A DNA stretch of 15,622 bases from an uncultured Fibrobacter sp. (lineage in GTDB: Bacteria; Fibrobacterota; Fibrobacteria; Fibrobacterales; Fibrobacteraceae), in contig CAKUTF010000053.1 of NCBI GenBank assembly GCA_934691725.1, forward strand, positions 1-15,622. The letters are read 5' to 3'. The stretch's first letter is position 1. Each line of letters opens with the position of its first letter. Below, piece by piece: positions 1 to 5,812 of this stretch. Under the pieces are notes generated by a model. The model worked only from the letters and a program-made list of their open reading frames with translations. It was not told the DNA's origin and did no database searches. Both the position numbers and the translations under genes were made by a program.

Positions 1-2
1 AG

Positions 3-28
3 GCGGATTTAAGTCGTCAAGTAAATTT
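3..28. repeat. IS30-type terminal inverted repeat (transposase 3' side)
   Basis: Pairs with 1058-1083: the outer GCGGATT and the inner TCGTCAAGTAAAT are shared, with four mismatches between them and two at the inner edge. The transposase stop codon (complement of 9-11) lies inside the repeat, as is common in compact insertion sequences. Confidence 0.87.
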
Positions 29-959
29 GTTTAACTTGCATGCAAATATACTCTAGCGGTGTCAAGAATCCAAGCCTCTTTCTCGGCCTGTTGTTCAGTT
101 TCCACTCGATCCGCTTCACCTGTTCCCTGGTCAGGCCCTCGAAGGACGACCCTTTCGGCAGGTACTGCCGTATCAGCCCGTTCATGTTCTCGTTCGCCCC
201 GCGTTCCCACGAACGGTACGGGTGCGCGAAGTAGTAGCCGATTTCCAGTTCCCTCGCCATCCTTGCGTGACAGGCGAACTCCTTTCCGTTGTCGGACGTG
301 ACCGTGTGCAGGAATTCCCTGTAAGGCTCGAACGCGGCAATCACGGTGTCGGCCAGATCGCCGGCATCCTTTGTGGCGAGCGGCTCCAGGATGCAAAAAT
401 TGGACTGCCTGTCGTTTGCGGTGAGGATGTTGCCGACGTGGTTCGCGCCGTTGACCAGGTCGATTTCAAAGTCCCCGAAACGGTTCTTCATTTCGACCTC
501 GGCGGGCCTGAGCCCTATCGGCGTGCGGCCCACGATGGAGCAGCGCCTGTCCTTGAGCGGGCCTCGCCTGCGGTAAGGTTTCCTGCCGTGCCTGAGGTGC
601 GTCCTGAGCCCGGAAACGCCCTTGACGTGGCGATAAATCGTGGGGACGCTGGGGGTTTCCTTCCCCTCCAGACCCCTGCGTCCCACGACCTGTTCGGGCG
701 AGAGGTCGTCCCGGATCATGGCCACCGTCTCTGCCCAGACTTCGTCGCTATACCTGTAGTGGACGTGAGCCTTGCGCTGCAGCCATTCCGCCCTCCTGTC
801 GGCCTTGTCCGAGTCGTACTTTTCCCTGCCCCCGTTGCGCTTCAGTTCCCTGGAAAGCCCGCCCGGGGAGATTCCGAGCTGGCTTGCGACGGTTTTCTGC
901 GAATGCCCGGCATCCAGCAGGGCCTTGATTTGGTATCTTAGATATCGGTCGAGTCTCAT
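9..959 (-). CDS. IS30-family transposase
   Basis: A 316-residue protein with the full IS30 layout. It would bind the element ends and catalyse cut-and-paste or circle-mediated transposition. The N-terminus (about residues 8-42) is a helix-turn-helix with the QKTVASQLGIS...SRELKRNG pattern of IS30 transposases. The catalytic core shows D167 in FEIDLV, D223 in TSDNGKEF and E257 in ERGANENMNGL, with 33 residues between the second Asp and the Glu, exactly the IS30 spacing. ATG at 957-959 is preceded by AAGGA about eight bases upstream, which supports this start. The frame is unbroken, so the element may still be active. Confidence 0.95.
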   Translation of the reverse strand: MRLDRYLRYQIKALLDAGHSQKTVASQLGISPGGLSRELKRNGGREKYDSDKADRRAEWLQRKAHVHYRYSDEVWAETVAMIRDDLSPEQVVGRRGLEGKETPSVPTIYRHVKGVSGLRTHLRHGRKPYRRRGPLKDRRCSIVGRTPIGLRPAEVEMKNRFGDFEIDLVNGANHVGNILTANDRQSNFCILEPLATKDAGDLADTVIAAFEPYREFLHTVTSDNGKEFACHARMARELEIGYYFAHPYRSWERGANENMNGLIRQYLPKGSSFEGLTREQVKRIEWKLNNRPRKRLGFLTPLEYICMQVKQIYLTT

Positions 960-1006
960 CGCCTGTCCTTTTCGTGGTTGGAAACGACAAGCTGGAAACT
1001 TGGCTG

Positions 1007-1038
1007 TCCCCGGGATTCGTTTCCCGGGGATTTTTTTT
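1007..1038 (+). terminator. Strong hairpin plus T-tract inside the IS
   Basis: A perfect 9-bp stem (1007-1015 with 1022-1030, loop TTCGTT) followed by eight T residues at 1031-1038: a textbook rho-independent terminator for rightward transcription. It lies between the transposase start codon and the nearer terminal repeat, so it would stop transcripts leaving the element to the right. On the other strand the same hairpin lies in the 5' leader of any transcript entering from the right. There it could mask translation of the transposase, a known way insertion sequences avoid activation by outside promoters. Confidence 0.75.
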
Positions 1039-1057
1039 GCTGTTTTCCGCCGCGAAT

Positions 1058-1083
1058 GGATTTACTTGACGATGATAATCCGC
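1058..1083. repeat. IS30-type terminal inverted repeat (transposase 5' side)
   Basis: Reverse complement of the left end with 20 of 26 identities. It contains TTGACG at 1066-1071, pointing outward to the right, which resembles a -35 box. The matching sequence in the left repeat points outward to the left. Outward -35 boxes in insertion-sequence ends can activate neighbouring genes or form a promoter when two ends join. No good -10 partner is visible in the right flank here. Confidence 0.87.
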
Positions 1084-1185
1084 GTCGCCTCTAACCCCAT
1101 GTCTATTTCAATTTTTTAGTTGCTAATTTTTAGAGGGGACCTTTAAGTATTTAGGCATTCAAGCCGTTTTCGGCCTCTGTTCCGG

Positions 1186-2178
1186 TTATCGTAAGCACAA
1201 AGCCATCGCCCGGTCGCGCACGGAAGCCTTGTATTTTTCTTTACTTGAATCACTTAAAAAAGAATTGTCCAGCATTTTCTCCATAACCGGCACGGAATCA
1301 ACAGCTTGCTTCATAAAACGTTCTGCACGCTTTTCGACAACGCCGACTCTCTTGGCAAATTCCATGAAATCAGGAATCCCATAAAAACCGTTCATTTCGT
1401 AAAACGGCGTGTTAAAATCGTCTTCGTCCTTGAACAGGTCAAGAGCCATGCGGGACATTTCGTTGGGTATGTGAAGCGAAGTGTTCAACAAGTCGTAGGC
1501 CGGCGTCAATTCGTAAATTTCAGGGGCTTCGGGCATACTGCGCAGTGAAAAATTCTTCGCATGGGCGTCGCCATTGCATACAAGGTAATTGAATAAGACA
1601 GTTCTAAAAAACACCTCTACCGCAACATCCGCCGCGCTCACGTATTTTTTTATCAGACCTGCAATTTCTTCGTACGAAATCCCTTCGTATTTATAGCTGC
1701 TTCCGTTTTTTTCGGGTACTAGCCCCGCGATTTGCGCAAAGTCGCTCTGGTTGATTCTTTCTCCATTTTCCAGTACATCAAAACGTTTGGTAATATAGAC
1801 CGGATCTCCATTTTCAAGGAAAAGCAAGGCAGACAAGGCCGTAGGAATCTTGAAAACGCTTTTTGCCATTAGCATGGTCACGTGTTCATTCGCCGGGGAG
1901 TCCTGAAAATTATCGTAGCGATTTTGCAATGACGGTTTGAGAATATGGGTTCCGCCACGGTCCGTATTCACAAGTCTTTTGCCTTCCACTCTGGCGGAAA
2001 ATTTAGTCTGCGCACCGGAAAGGGATATCCTTTTTATCGCTCCGCCTTCGGAAAAGGATAGTTGAGAAATGTTGTAATCCAAGGTTGCGCAAAAACCGGA
2101 AACCCCAAATAATTCCCAGGAACACTTGGGACAGAAATCGCGGCGGGTCTCTTTTAAGCAGCAGTGACATTTTCCCAT
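1186..2178 (-). CDS. hipT: HipT-like Ser/Thr kinase toxin (HipA C-terminal domain)
   Basis: The kinase half of a split HipA. From the chosen start it has 330 residues. Visible kinase features: a Gly-rich loop ISLSGAQTKF (51-60), the nucleotide-binding lysine in ILKPS (K81), NEH (97-99), the catalytic loop NGDAHAKN (202-209; D204, N209) and the metal-binding PAYDLL (D229). The loop contains S52-L-S54, comparable to the SIS autophosphorylation motif of E. coli O127 HipT. A small Cys cluster precedes the kinase: C4-x2-C7 and C16-x2-C19, a likely metal-binding knuckle. An ATG 14 codons further upstream (2220) lies inside hipS and lacks a ribosome site; the ATG at 2178 has AGGG seven bases before it and starts 4 bp after the hipS stop, so it is preferred. 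HipA-type kinases phosphorylate aminoacyl-tRNA synthetases; the target here cannot be read from sequence. Confidence 0.88.
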   Translation of the reverse strand: MGKCHCCLKETRRDFCPKCSWELFGVSGFCATLDYNISQLSFSEGGAIKRISLSGAQTKFSARVEGKRLVNTDRGGTHILKPSLQNRYDNFQDSPANEHVTMLMAKSVFKIPTALSALLFLENGDPVYITKRFDVLENGERINQSDFAQIAGLVPEKNGSSYKYEGISYEEIAGLIKKYVSAADVAVEVFFRTVLFNYLVCNGDAHAKNFSLRSMPEAPEIYELTPAYDLLNTSLHIPNEMSRMALDLFKDEDDFNTPFYEMNGFYGIPDFMEFAKRVGVVEKRAERFMKQAVDSVPVMEKMLDNSFLSDSSKEKYKASVRDRAMALCLR

Positions 2179-2182
2179 TGTT

Positions 2183-2518
2183 TTACCCTGGGCGAACCGT
2201 GACTGCTCCGACGGTTTCATAGTTTGCGAGTTTCAGGAGCATCGTGAATTTATCCGAAGGCGATATGCCGAGACGCTCGCAAAAAAAGTCCCGGTTTAAT
2301 CCTTCCGGAAGCAGCCCCTGAAAATAGGGAAATAAATAGGGAGAATGGAAAATGCGCCTTTTCTTTGGCATGTCGATGGCGATAGACGGATTGCTCGACA
2401 TGGCATATTTCGAATCATAGAGGAAGGTATAGCGCCGTTTATTTTTTAGCAAATAGCCGGCAAGAGTATCGTTGTGATACACACAGGCAAATTGAATCTT
2501 GGAAAATTCTTCAATCAT
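2183..2518 (-). CDS. hipS: HipS-like protein (stand-alone HipA N-terminal domain)
   Basis: A 111-residue protein equal to the N-terminal subdomain of full-length HipA. It shows the family pattern of a short beta-rich start, PKKRRIFHSPYLFPYFQ, then GLLPEGLNR and a final segment ending in NYETVGAVTV. In the E. coli O127 HipBST system this separate subunit acts as the antitoxin against the HipT kinase, unlike in two-gene hipBA. It overlaps hipB by 8 bp, and AGAGGG lies six bases before its ATG, so translation is probably coupled. Its stop is followed within 4 bp by the preferred hipT start. The role as antitoxin is inferred from the family. Confidence 0.85.
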   Translation of the reverse strand: MIEEFSKIQFACVYHNDTLAGYLLKNKRRYTFLYDSKYAMSSNPSIAIDMPKKRRIFHSPYLFPYFQGLLPEGLNRDFFCERLGISPSDKFTMLLKLANYETVGAVTVRPG

Positions 2519-2717
2519 TTTTAACCCTCTCGCTCAGCGAAACGATGAGACCTAAAGGCTTTATCATTTTACTCAAGACGTTTACGGACGGGTTGGAATT
2601 TCCTGATTCGACAGAGATGATAGTCCTTATGGAAACACCTGAAATTTCGGAAAGGTCCTGTTGGGAAAGACCCAGTTTTTTCCTTCGTTTCAAAATTAGC
2701 CGTGCAATGTCTTTCAT
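2511..2717 (-). CDS. hipB: HipB-like XRE-family transcriptional repressor
   Basis: A 68-residue helix-turn-helix protein covering a single XRE/Cro domain: IARLILKRRKKLGLSQQDLSEISGVS, then SVESGNSNPSVNVLSKMIKPLGL. HipB proteins bind operators in their own promoter and, together with HipA or HipS/HipT, autoregulate the operon. The ATG at 2717 is chosen because it falls downstream of a near-consensus promoter. A longer TTG-started version (from 2771) would begin inside that promoter between its -35 and -10 boxes and is unlikely. No Shine-Dalgarno sequence is obvious; a palindrome (2726-2737) fills the short leader instead, which suggests translation starts poorly or that the repressor site overlaps the ribosome landing zone. 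Confidence 0.87.
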   Translation of the reverse strand: MKDIARLILKRRKKLGLSQQDLSEISGVSIRTIISVESGNSNPSVNVLSKMIKPLGLIVSLSERVKND

Positions 2718-2725
2718 AATAAACT

Positions 2726-2737
2726 GCAATATATTGC
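2726..2737. promoter_or_regulatory. Candidate HipB operator O1 (leader)
   Basis: GCAATATATTGC is a perfect 12-bp palindrome between the promoter and the hipB start codon. A dimeric helix-turn-helix repressor bound here would block transcription elongation or initiation. Assignment to HipB is inferred from position. Confidence 0.6.
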
Positions 2738-2744
2738 TTGTTTT

Positions 2745-2757
2745 GCATATAATATAC
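2745..2757. promoter_or_regulatory. Candidate HipB operator O2 (over the -10 box)
   Basis: GCATATAATATAC is a 13-bp near-perfect palindrome (one mismatched pair around a central base) overlapping the -10 hexamer. Its GC(A)AT edge resembles the neighbouring palindrome. It may simply reflect A+T-rich promoter composition, so the call is tentative. Confidence 0.4.
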
Positions 2758-2779
2758 AACAAAACATGCAAATTGTCAA
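2751..2779 (-). promoter_or_regulatory. Promoter of the hipBST operon
   Basis: On the minus strand TTGACA (2774-2779) is followed after exactly 17 bases by TATATT (2751-2756). That is a perfect -35 and a five-of-six -10 box, leaving a leader of roughly 25-30 bases before the hipB ATG. Palindromic sites lie on and around it, the layout expected for an autoregulated toxin-antitoxin operon. Confidence 0.8.
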
Positions 2780-2787
2780 TGAAATAT

Positions 2788-2799
2788 GCAAGATATTGC
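2788..2799. promoter_or_regulatory. Candidate HipB operator O3 (upstream of the -35 box)
   Basis: GCAAGATATTGC matches the leader palindrome GCAATATATTGC with one broken pair. The two sites start 62 bp apart, about six helical turns, so dimers would lie on the same face of the DNA and could be bridged, as HipBA-type complexes do. Assignment rests on similarity and position only. Confidence 0.5.
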
Positions 2800-2852
2800 C
2801 GACAAAGTCAAGGTTATTTTGCAAGCTTTCCCATAATTAGGACTATTCATAA

Positions 2853-4040
2853 CTACTCTCCAGACATTAATTCCGGGAGAAGGGTGTCGCGGAGGGTTGT
2901 TAGCCTTTGATTTTCTCCTTCCAGATTTTCCTGTTGTTCAAAAATTGGATTGCATAGAGCAGTGAACGCGTCAAGAACTTCATCGGAAGGAATTATTGCA
3001 TCAAGACTGTTCATGAGCGCACCAGACGCTTCTTTAAACGTTGAACCCGATGCTTTATTTTCAATTTCATCGATGTGCATTTTCAAGTAGAAATATACAT
3101 AGGGTGTTCCAACATTTTGTTTTGGAACGACAGATTTAAATCCTTGATTTGTGCAGACTTCATTTTGTGCAATGGAAATGTAGCCGATGGGAGCTCGCGA
3201 ACTGAAAAGGATGGAAGCCTTCGGCATTAGCTTTGCGCTGCTGTTGTCGTAGCCTTCTTGGGTGATGTCGATTTCACCTTTTGACGTGAACTTGTTTGGG
3301 TGTAAAGAAAGATCTTTGGGCGTAATCCAGGCTATGCCGTTTTCTGTGTAGTATTCTTTCTTTGTTTTGGATGGTGTGCCTCCGCCGACAACGGTTCCCA
3401 AATCAGAAAGTTTTCCTTCTTTCCAATCCCCCGGCATATTCCCGCCAAATGGTTTAAAGTCGATGAACCAGTTCTTGAAGAGCGCCAGCGCCTGTTCCTC
3501 CAGGTTCCTGTTTATCGCGCTGTTGAGTTCTATCTTGTCGTCGAGGCTTCCGAGGATTTCCGCGATGCGGCGCTGCTCCGCAAGAGGGGGTAGCTTGATA
3601 GGCAAGTTTTCAATATCCGACGGCTTGATTGCCGGATACGCCGACGTTGACTGTTCCGCAACCGCATGAAGGGCTTCCGTGTTTTTATACTGGATTAGGC
3701 TGTAGTAAACGAAATCCGGATCCGCCCTCGTTTCGTCGATATCCAGAACGGAAAAACCTGTCGAGACGAGAAAATTTTCCGGAATATTCTTGATGATTCC
3801 GAAATGTTTCTGGTTCGGTCTGACCGTCGAATAGATGATGCTGTCCTTGCGGACTTTTCTCTTCGCCCGGCTCGGCAACTCTTCCTTCGTCAGGTCGATG
3901 AACTGAATTTCCGATATCCTGTTTTCCGTGATGTTTCCCGTGTCGAGATAGTTCGCAAATTCCCAGTTGTCTTTTGACGAATAAGTGAATTGATTCGACT
4001 TTGCAATTTCACCCAGCTTGACTTCTTTCCATTCGCTCAT
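2853..4040 (-). CDS. hsdS: Type I restriction-modification specificity subunit HsdS (orphan in this window)
   Basis: A 395-residue protein with the complete two-half HsdS layout; it would set the DNA recognition sequence of a type I enzyme. The first target-recognition domain spans about residues 1-150 (WKEVKLGEIAK...). A central conserved helix follows (LPPLAEQRRIAEILGSLDDKI to FKNWFIDFKPFGG, about 151-202), then the second recognition domain (WKEGKLSDLGTVVGGGTPSKT...) and the distal helix ending LTTLRDTLLPELMSGE. Both halves look intact. No hsdM or hsdR lies on either side: hipB follows 3' and repeats precede it. The second recognition domain is visibly more A+T-rich than the central helix region, as expected for shuffled specificity modules. 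The start matches the family N-terminus. Function without HsdM is doubtful unless a partner is encoded elsewhere. Confidence 0.93.
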   Translation of the reverse strand: MSEWKEVKLGEIAKSNQFTYSSKDNWEFANYLDTGNITENRISEIQFIDLTKEELPSRAKRKVRKDSIIYSTVRPNQKHFGIIKNIPENFLVSTGFSVLDIDETRADPDFVYYSLIQYKNTEALHAVAEQSTSAYPAIKPSDIENLPIKLPPLAEQRRIAEILGSLDDKIELNSAINRNLEEQALALFKNWFIDFKPFGGNMPGDWKEGKLSDLGTVVGGGTPSKTKKEYYTENGIAWITPKDLSLHPNKFTSKGEIDITQEGYDNSSAKLMPKASILFSSRAPIGYISIAQNEVCTNQGFKSVVPKQNVGTPYVYFYLKMHIDEIENKASGSTFKEASGALMNSLDAIIPSDEVLDAFTALCNPIFEQQENLEGENQRLTTLRDTLLPELMSGE

Positions 4041-4159
4041 AGGATTCCAAAGATACCATTTTCACGCCGCCGTTCCTGTATTTCCGCTTCTTCCCCTGCC
4101 GTTATCCGTCCCCATCGGACAACCCCTGTGCCATTGCCGGGCTTAGCTCGACACGCTCG
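4037..4159 (-). other. Open reading tail overlapping the hsdS start (possible 3' remnant of an upstream gene)
   Basis: A minus-strand frame is open for 40 codons from a TAG at 4160-4162 to a TGA that overlaps the hsdS ATG (ATGA at 4037-4040). That is the coupling expected between hsdM and hsdS. Its end reads TAGEEAEIQERRREN then GIFGIL, which looks protein-like and helical. It has no ATG start, and its first few codons lie in the 78-bp dispersed repeat (4141-4218), so an upstream gene may have been cut off there. I do not recognise the tail as HsdM, and chance is possible. Confidence 0.25.
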
Positions 4160-4218
4160 CTAGCCTGCCAAATCCCATTCCTTAAAGGAGATTCCCCGGT
4201 CAAGCCGGGGAATGACAG
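4141..4218 (+). repeat. Dispersed 78-bp hairpin element, copy A
   Basis: It matches the reverse complement of 14351-14428 at 73 of 78 positions. It holds a hairpin with a perfect 9-bp stem (ATTCCCCGG at 4191-4199 with CCGGGGAAT at 4205-4213, loop TCAAG), followed by GACAG. Elements of this GTCATTCCC...GGGAAT type are seen scattered between genes in many bacterial genomes. The left part, GCTTAGCTCGAC and GCTCGCTAGCC, has partial dyad symmetry. It has no T-tract, so it is not a standard terminator. Confidence 0.88.
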
Positions 4219-4260
4219 AAGAGTGGAATGCCGGGAAATGACATCGCGCTTCTCAAAAGC

Positions 4261-4410
4261 TTAGACGTCCGCGGACTAATCCCTACTCCCTGTTCCCTAG
4301 TCCCTGAACATAGACGTCTGATGCTCTGACCACTAGCCACTGACTACTAAGCTTAGACGTTCGCAGACCCATTGCTCATTGCTTATTGCTCATTGCTAAT
4401 TTCCTAAGCA
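4261..4410 (+). repeat. Composite repeat: GACGTC-type units alternating with 7-nt-phased degenerate DNA
   Basis: Three related 14-nt units start at 4261 (TTAGACGTCCGCGG), 4310 (ATAGACGTCTGATG) and 4353 (TTAGACGTTCGCAG), 49 and 43 bp apart. After each comes a run in which CT recurs exactly every seven bases: 4276, 4283, 4290, 4297, 4304; then 4326, 4333, 4340, 4347; then 4375, 4382, 4389, 4396. The other bases drift from run to run: CCCTACT-like, CCACTGA-like, then CATTGCT-like. Together with the 78-bp element the repeats take up most of the 480-bp gap between hsdS and the 61-residue ORF; 4411-4477 holds nothing recognisable. Confidence 0.85.
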
Positions 4411-4477
4411 TTCCTCTCCAAGCCTACCAGGGAGCCACCCGCAGAATTTTTCCGCCTGTTGCTTAAGGGGAAGAATT

Positions 4478-4488
4478 TTTATTATCTT
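4478..4488 (+). promoter_or_regulatory. Candidate -10-like box upstream of the small ORF/lipoprotein pair
   Basis: TTTATTATCTT, followed by AATGGAAAAAG, resembles TTTACTATCTT followed by TTCCGAAAAA upstream of parE (5700-5720). The position, about 35 bases before the ORF, suits a core promoter. No convincing -35 is visible. The TAnnTT core recalls the Bacteroidota -7 box, which is an inference. Confidence 0.4.
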
Positions 4489-4520
4489 AATGGAAAAAGA
4501 ACATAAAAGAGGAAACCTGG

Positions 4521-4706
4521 ATGGGACATAATCTCAAGGAACTACGCGACACGATCCTTGCCGACATCACAAAGGACTACCTGGATACGGCAAGCGACGA
4601 ATTTTTATCCGAAACCGAGCTTGCGGGACTCGATCGGGACGGCGATATCTACTTCACGGAACAGGGACTAGCGTCCTTTGACTATTCCCCGGATCTTCTC
4701 CCATGA
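4521..4706 (+). CDS. Small hypothetical protein (61 aa)
   Basis: An acidic 61-residue protein with no signal peptide or membrane segment and no family I recognise. It is helical at the N-terminus (HNLKELRDTILADITKDYLD) and rich in Asp and Glu; DRDGDIYF has a loosely EF-hand-like acidic loop but no clear partner helix. It is considered real because GAGGA lies seven bases before the ATG and the stop overlaps the next start in an ATGA (4703-4706), the sign of coupled translation with the lipoprotein gene. A candidate promoter lies about 35 bases upstream. Function unknown; it probably works with or is regulated together with the lipoprotein. Confidence 0.65.
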   Translation: MGHNLKELRDTILADITKDYLDTASDEFLSETELAGLDRDGDIYFTEQGLASFDYSPDLLP

Positions 4707-5623
4707 AACACATTCTCTTCCTATTGCTTGTCCTCTTCCTTATCGCCTGCCAAAAGGAGGAACCGGTCGAAACCGCCGAAGCCCCGGCAGAAAAAGCAAA
4801 GACGCTGTGCGAAAAATACGTGGCGCATATCCGGAGTCCGTTCGTCAAAACTTTCCAGACCAAGGAAATCTGCATGGATTCGGTCCACCTGGTCCTTTTT
4901 CGGGATCCTTTCCTGGATCTTAAACCGGGACCGTATCTGCCGTATCTGCCGGATCTGTCTTCCGACATCCAATCCTACTCCAGTGCATTCCGCCACAACC
5001 TTATCGAATTTGCGACGGTAACATCACCGAAAACCCGCAAGACGGACAGTCTTTTTTCTTTCAAAATTGAAACGACTCGGTTTGATTTTTCAAGCCTCTC
5101 TATGCCTAGGTTCGGGAAGGAAACAGACAACATCGACATTCCTTACGATAGCATTCCCCCTTTCTGTGAACCCAATGAACTTGACACAAAGGTCAATGTT
5201 TTCAAGAAAAGCGCGACAGAACTATACCTCCAACACGGATTCAATCTGGACATCTATTCCACCGAAACGGGAAAACTTCGCCCCAAAATCAACGCTTTCA
5301 AGAAAGAAATAACCATTCGCGGAGAATGCTTCAATCCGACACCGTCATTCGGTCGCTATGTATTCTACACGGATTCAAGCATCCTGATCAAGGCAAGTCC
5401 CAAGATGCATTCCAACTACCTGGAATACTTTTTCAAAGGGGATTCGCTCCATATGGCGTTACAGCCCGATTACTGCCTGGTGATGGCCTTTTACAGAGAT
5501 AACGGCGAAAAACAGGTTTACTCGAACAAGAACTGTACTCCGGAAATGCTCAAAGCTCCCCGAAGCGTGTTTCGGAGAGCTGAACCAAGAGATTGTTCTA
5601 TAGTTTTCTACTCTTACCCGTAA
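4703..5623 (+). CDS. Predicted lipoprotein of unknown function (306 aa)
   Basis: It starts MKHILFLLLVLFLIAC: a short basic N-terminus, a hydrophobic stretch and a lipobox LIAC with the acylated cysteine at position 16, so it should be exported and lipid-anchored. Residue 17 is Gln, so inner-membrane retention is not suggested. The linker QKEEPVETAEAPAEKAKT is acidic and flexible. The remainder is soluble and has six further Cys residues that could form disulphides. PYLPYLPDL is encoded by three tandem 9-bp units (4931-4957), a possible slippage site. Two segments look alike, TKVNVFKKSATE and PKINAFKKEITI, which may hint at an internal duplication. No known domain is recognised. The start is fixed by the ATGA overlap with the preceding ORF. 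Confidence 0.8.
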   Translation: MKHILFLLLVLFLIACQKEEPVETAEAPAEKAKTLCEKYVAHIRSPFVKTFQTKEICMDSVHLVLFRDPFLDLKPGPYLPYLPDLSSDIQSYSSAFRHNLIEFATVTSPKTRKTDSLFSFKIETTRFDFSSLSMPRFGKETDNIDIPYDSIPPFCEPNELDTKVNVFKKSATELYLQHGFNLDIYSTETGKLRPKINAFKKEITIRGECFNPTPSFGRYVFYTDSSILIKASPKMHSNYLEYFFKGDSLHMALQPDYCLVMAFYRDNGEKQVYSNKNCTPEMLKAPRSVFRRAEPRDCSIVFYSYP

Positions 5624-5699
5624 CGCTAGCCACATCCGTTCGTTGTTTAAAAAGCCGTTTCCGTAAAATGCACAAATAAGCACTACGCAGACAAAAAGA

Positions 5700-5722
5700 T
5701 TTACTATCTTTTCCGAAAAATT
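5700..5722 (+). promoter_or_regulatory. Candidate promoter box for the parE operon
   Basis: TTTACTATCTTTTCCGAAAAA shares its TTTAYTATCTT core and following A-run with the box at 4478-4498. It lies 90-110 bases before the parE ATG within a 189-bp gap that holds no gene. A -35 partner is not evident. The long leader could hold regulation, but I see no clear structure in it. Confidence 0.4.
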
Positions 5723-5812
5723 GGACCGGGACGCCGGGTCAAGGCGAAAGCGGTTTCAAATTTTATTCATATTTGGCACGATTTTTAACGCAAACGGTTT
5801 TAGGTCAATTCT

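Larger units (their letters stand above)
3..1083 (-). mobile_element. IS30-family insertion sequence, complete
   Basis: An element of about 1.08 kb carrying one intact transposase gene on the minus strand, bounded by imperfect inverted repeats at 3-28 and 1058-1083. Twenty of 26 positions match, including an uninterrupted 13-bp inner block. The size and single DDE ORF fit the IS30 family, which usually makes 2-3 bp target duplications. If the ends are trimmed to GGATT, both sides carry a flanking GC (3-4 and 1082-1083). Because GC is palindromic, this could be a 2-bp target duplication or simply the outer part of the repeats. The left flank is only two bases long in this window, so the exact boundary is open. 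The element sits 102 bp beyond the 3' end of hipT and does not interrupt it. Confidence 0.88.

Noticed and set aside
1084..1185. Terminator or gene between the IS and hipT
   Set aside because: Only a weak GCCG-TTTT-CGGC stem and A+T-rich DNA are visible; neither is convincing.
2179..2220. A HipT start at ATG 2220 inside hipS
   Set aside because: No ribosome site precedes it, and its 14 extra residues use hipS codons out of frame; ATG 2178 has AGGG at good distance.
2718..2771. A longer HipB beginning at TTG 2771
   Set aside because: The extra codons overlap the spacer and -10 box of the promoter, so they would not be transcribed.
4048..4055. TATCTTTG on the minus strand just before hsdS as a Bacteroidota-type -7 promoter box
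   Set aside because: It matches TAnnTTTG but leaves only about seven bases before the ATG and lacks an upstream -33 element, so it was not listed as a promoter.
4191..4213. Rho-independent terminator in the 78-bp element
   Set aside because: The 9-bp stem is strong, but no T-tract follows on either strand; it fits a dispersed hairpin repeat better.
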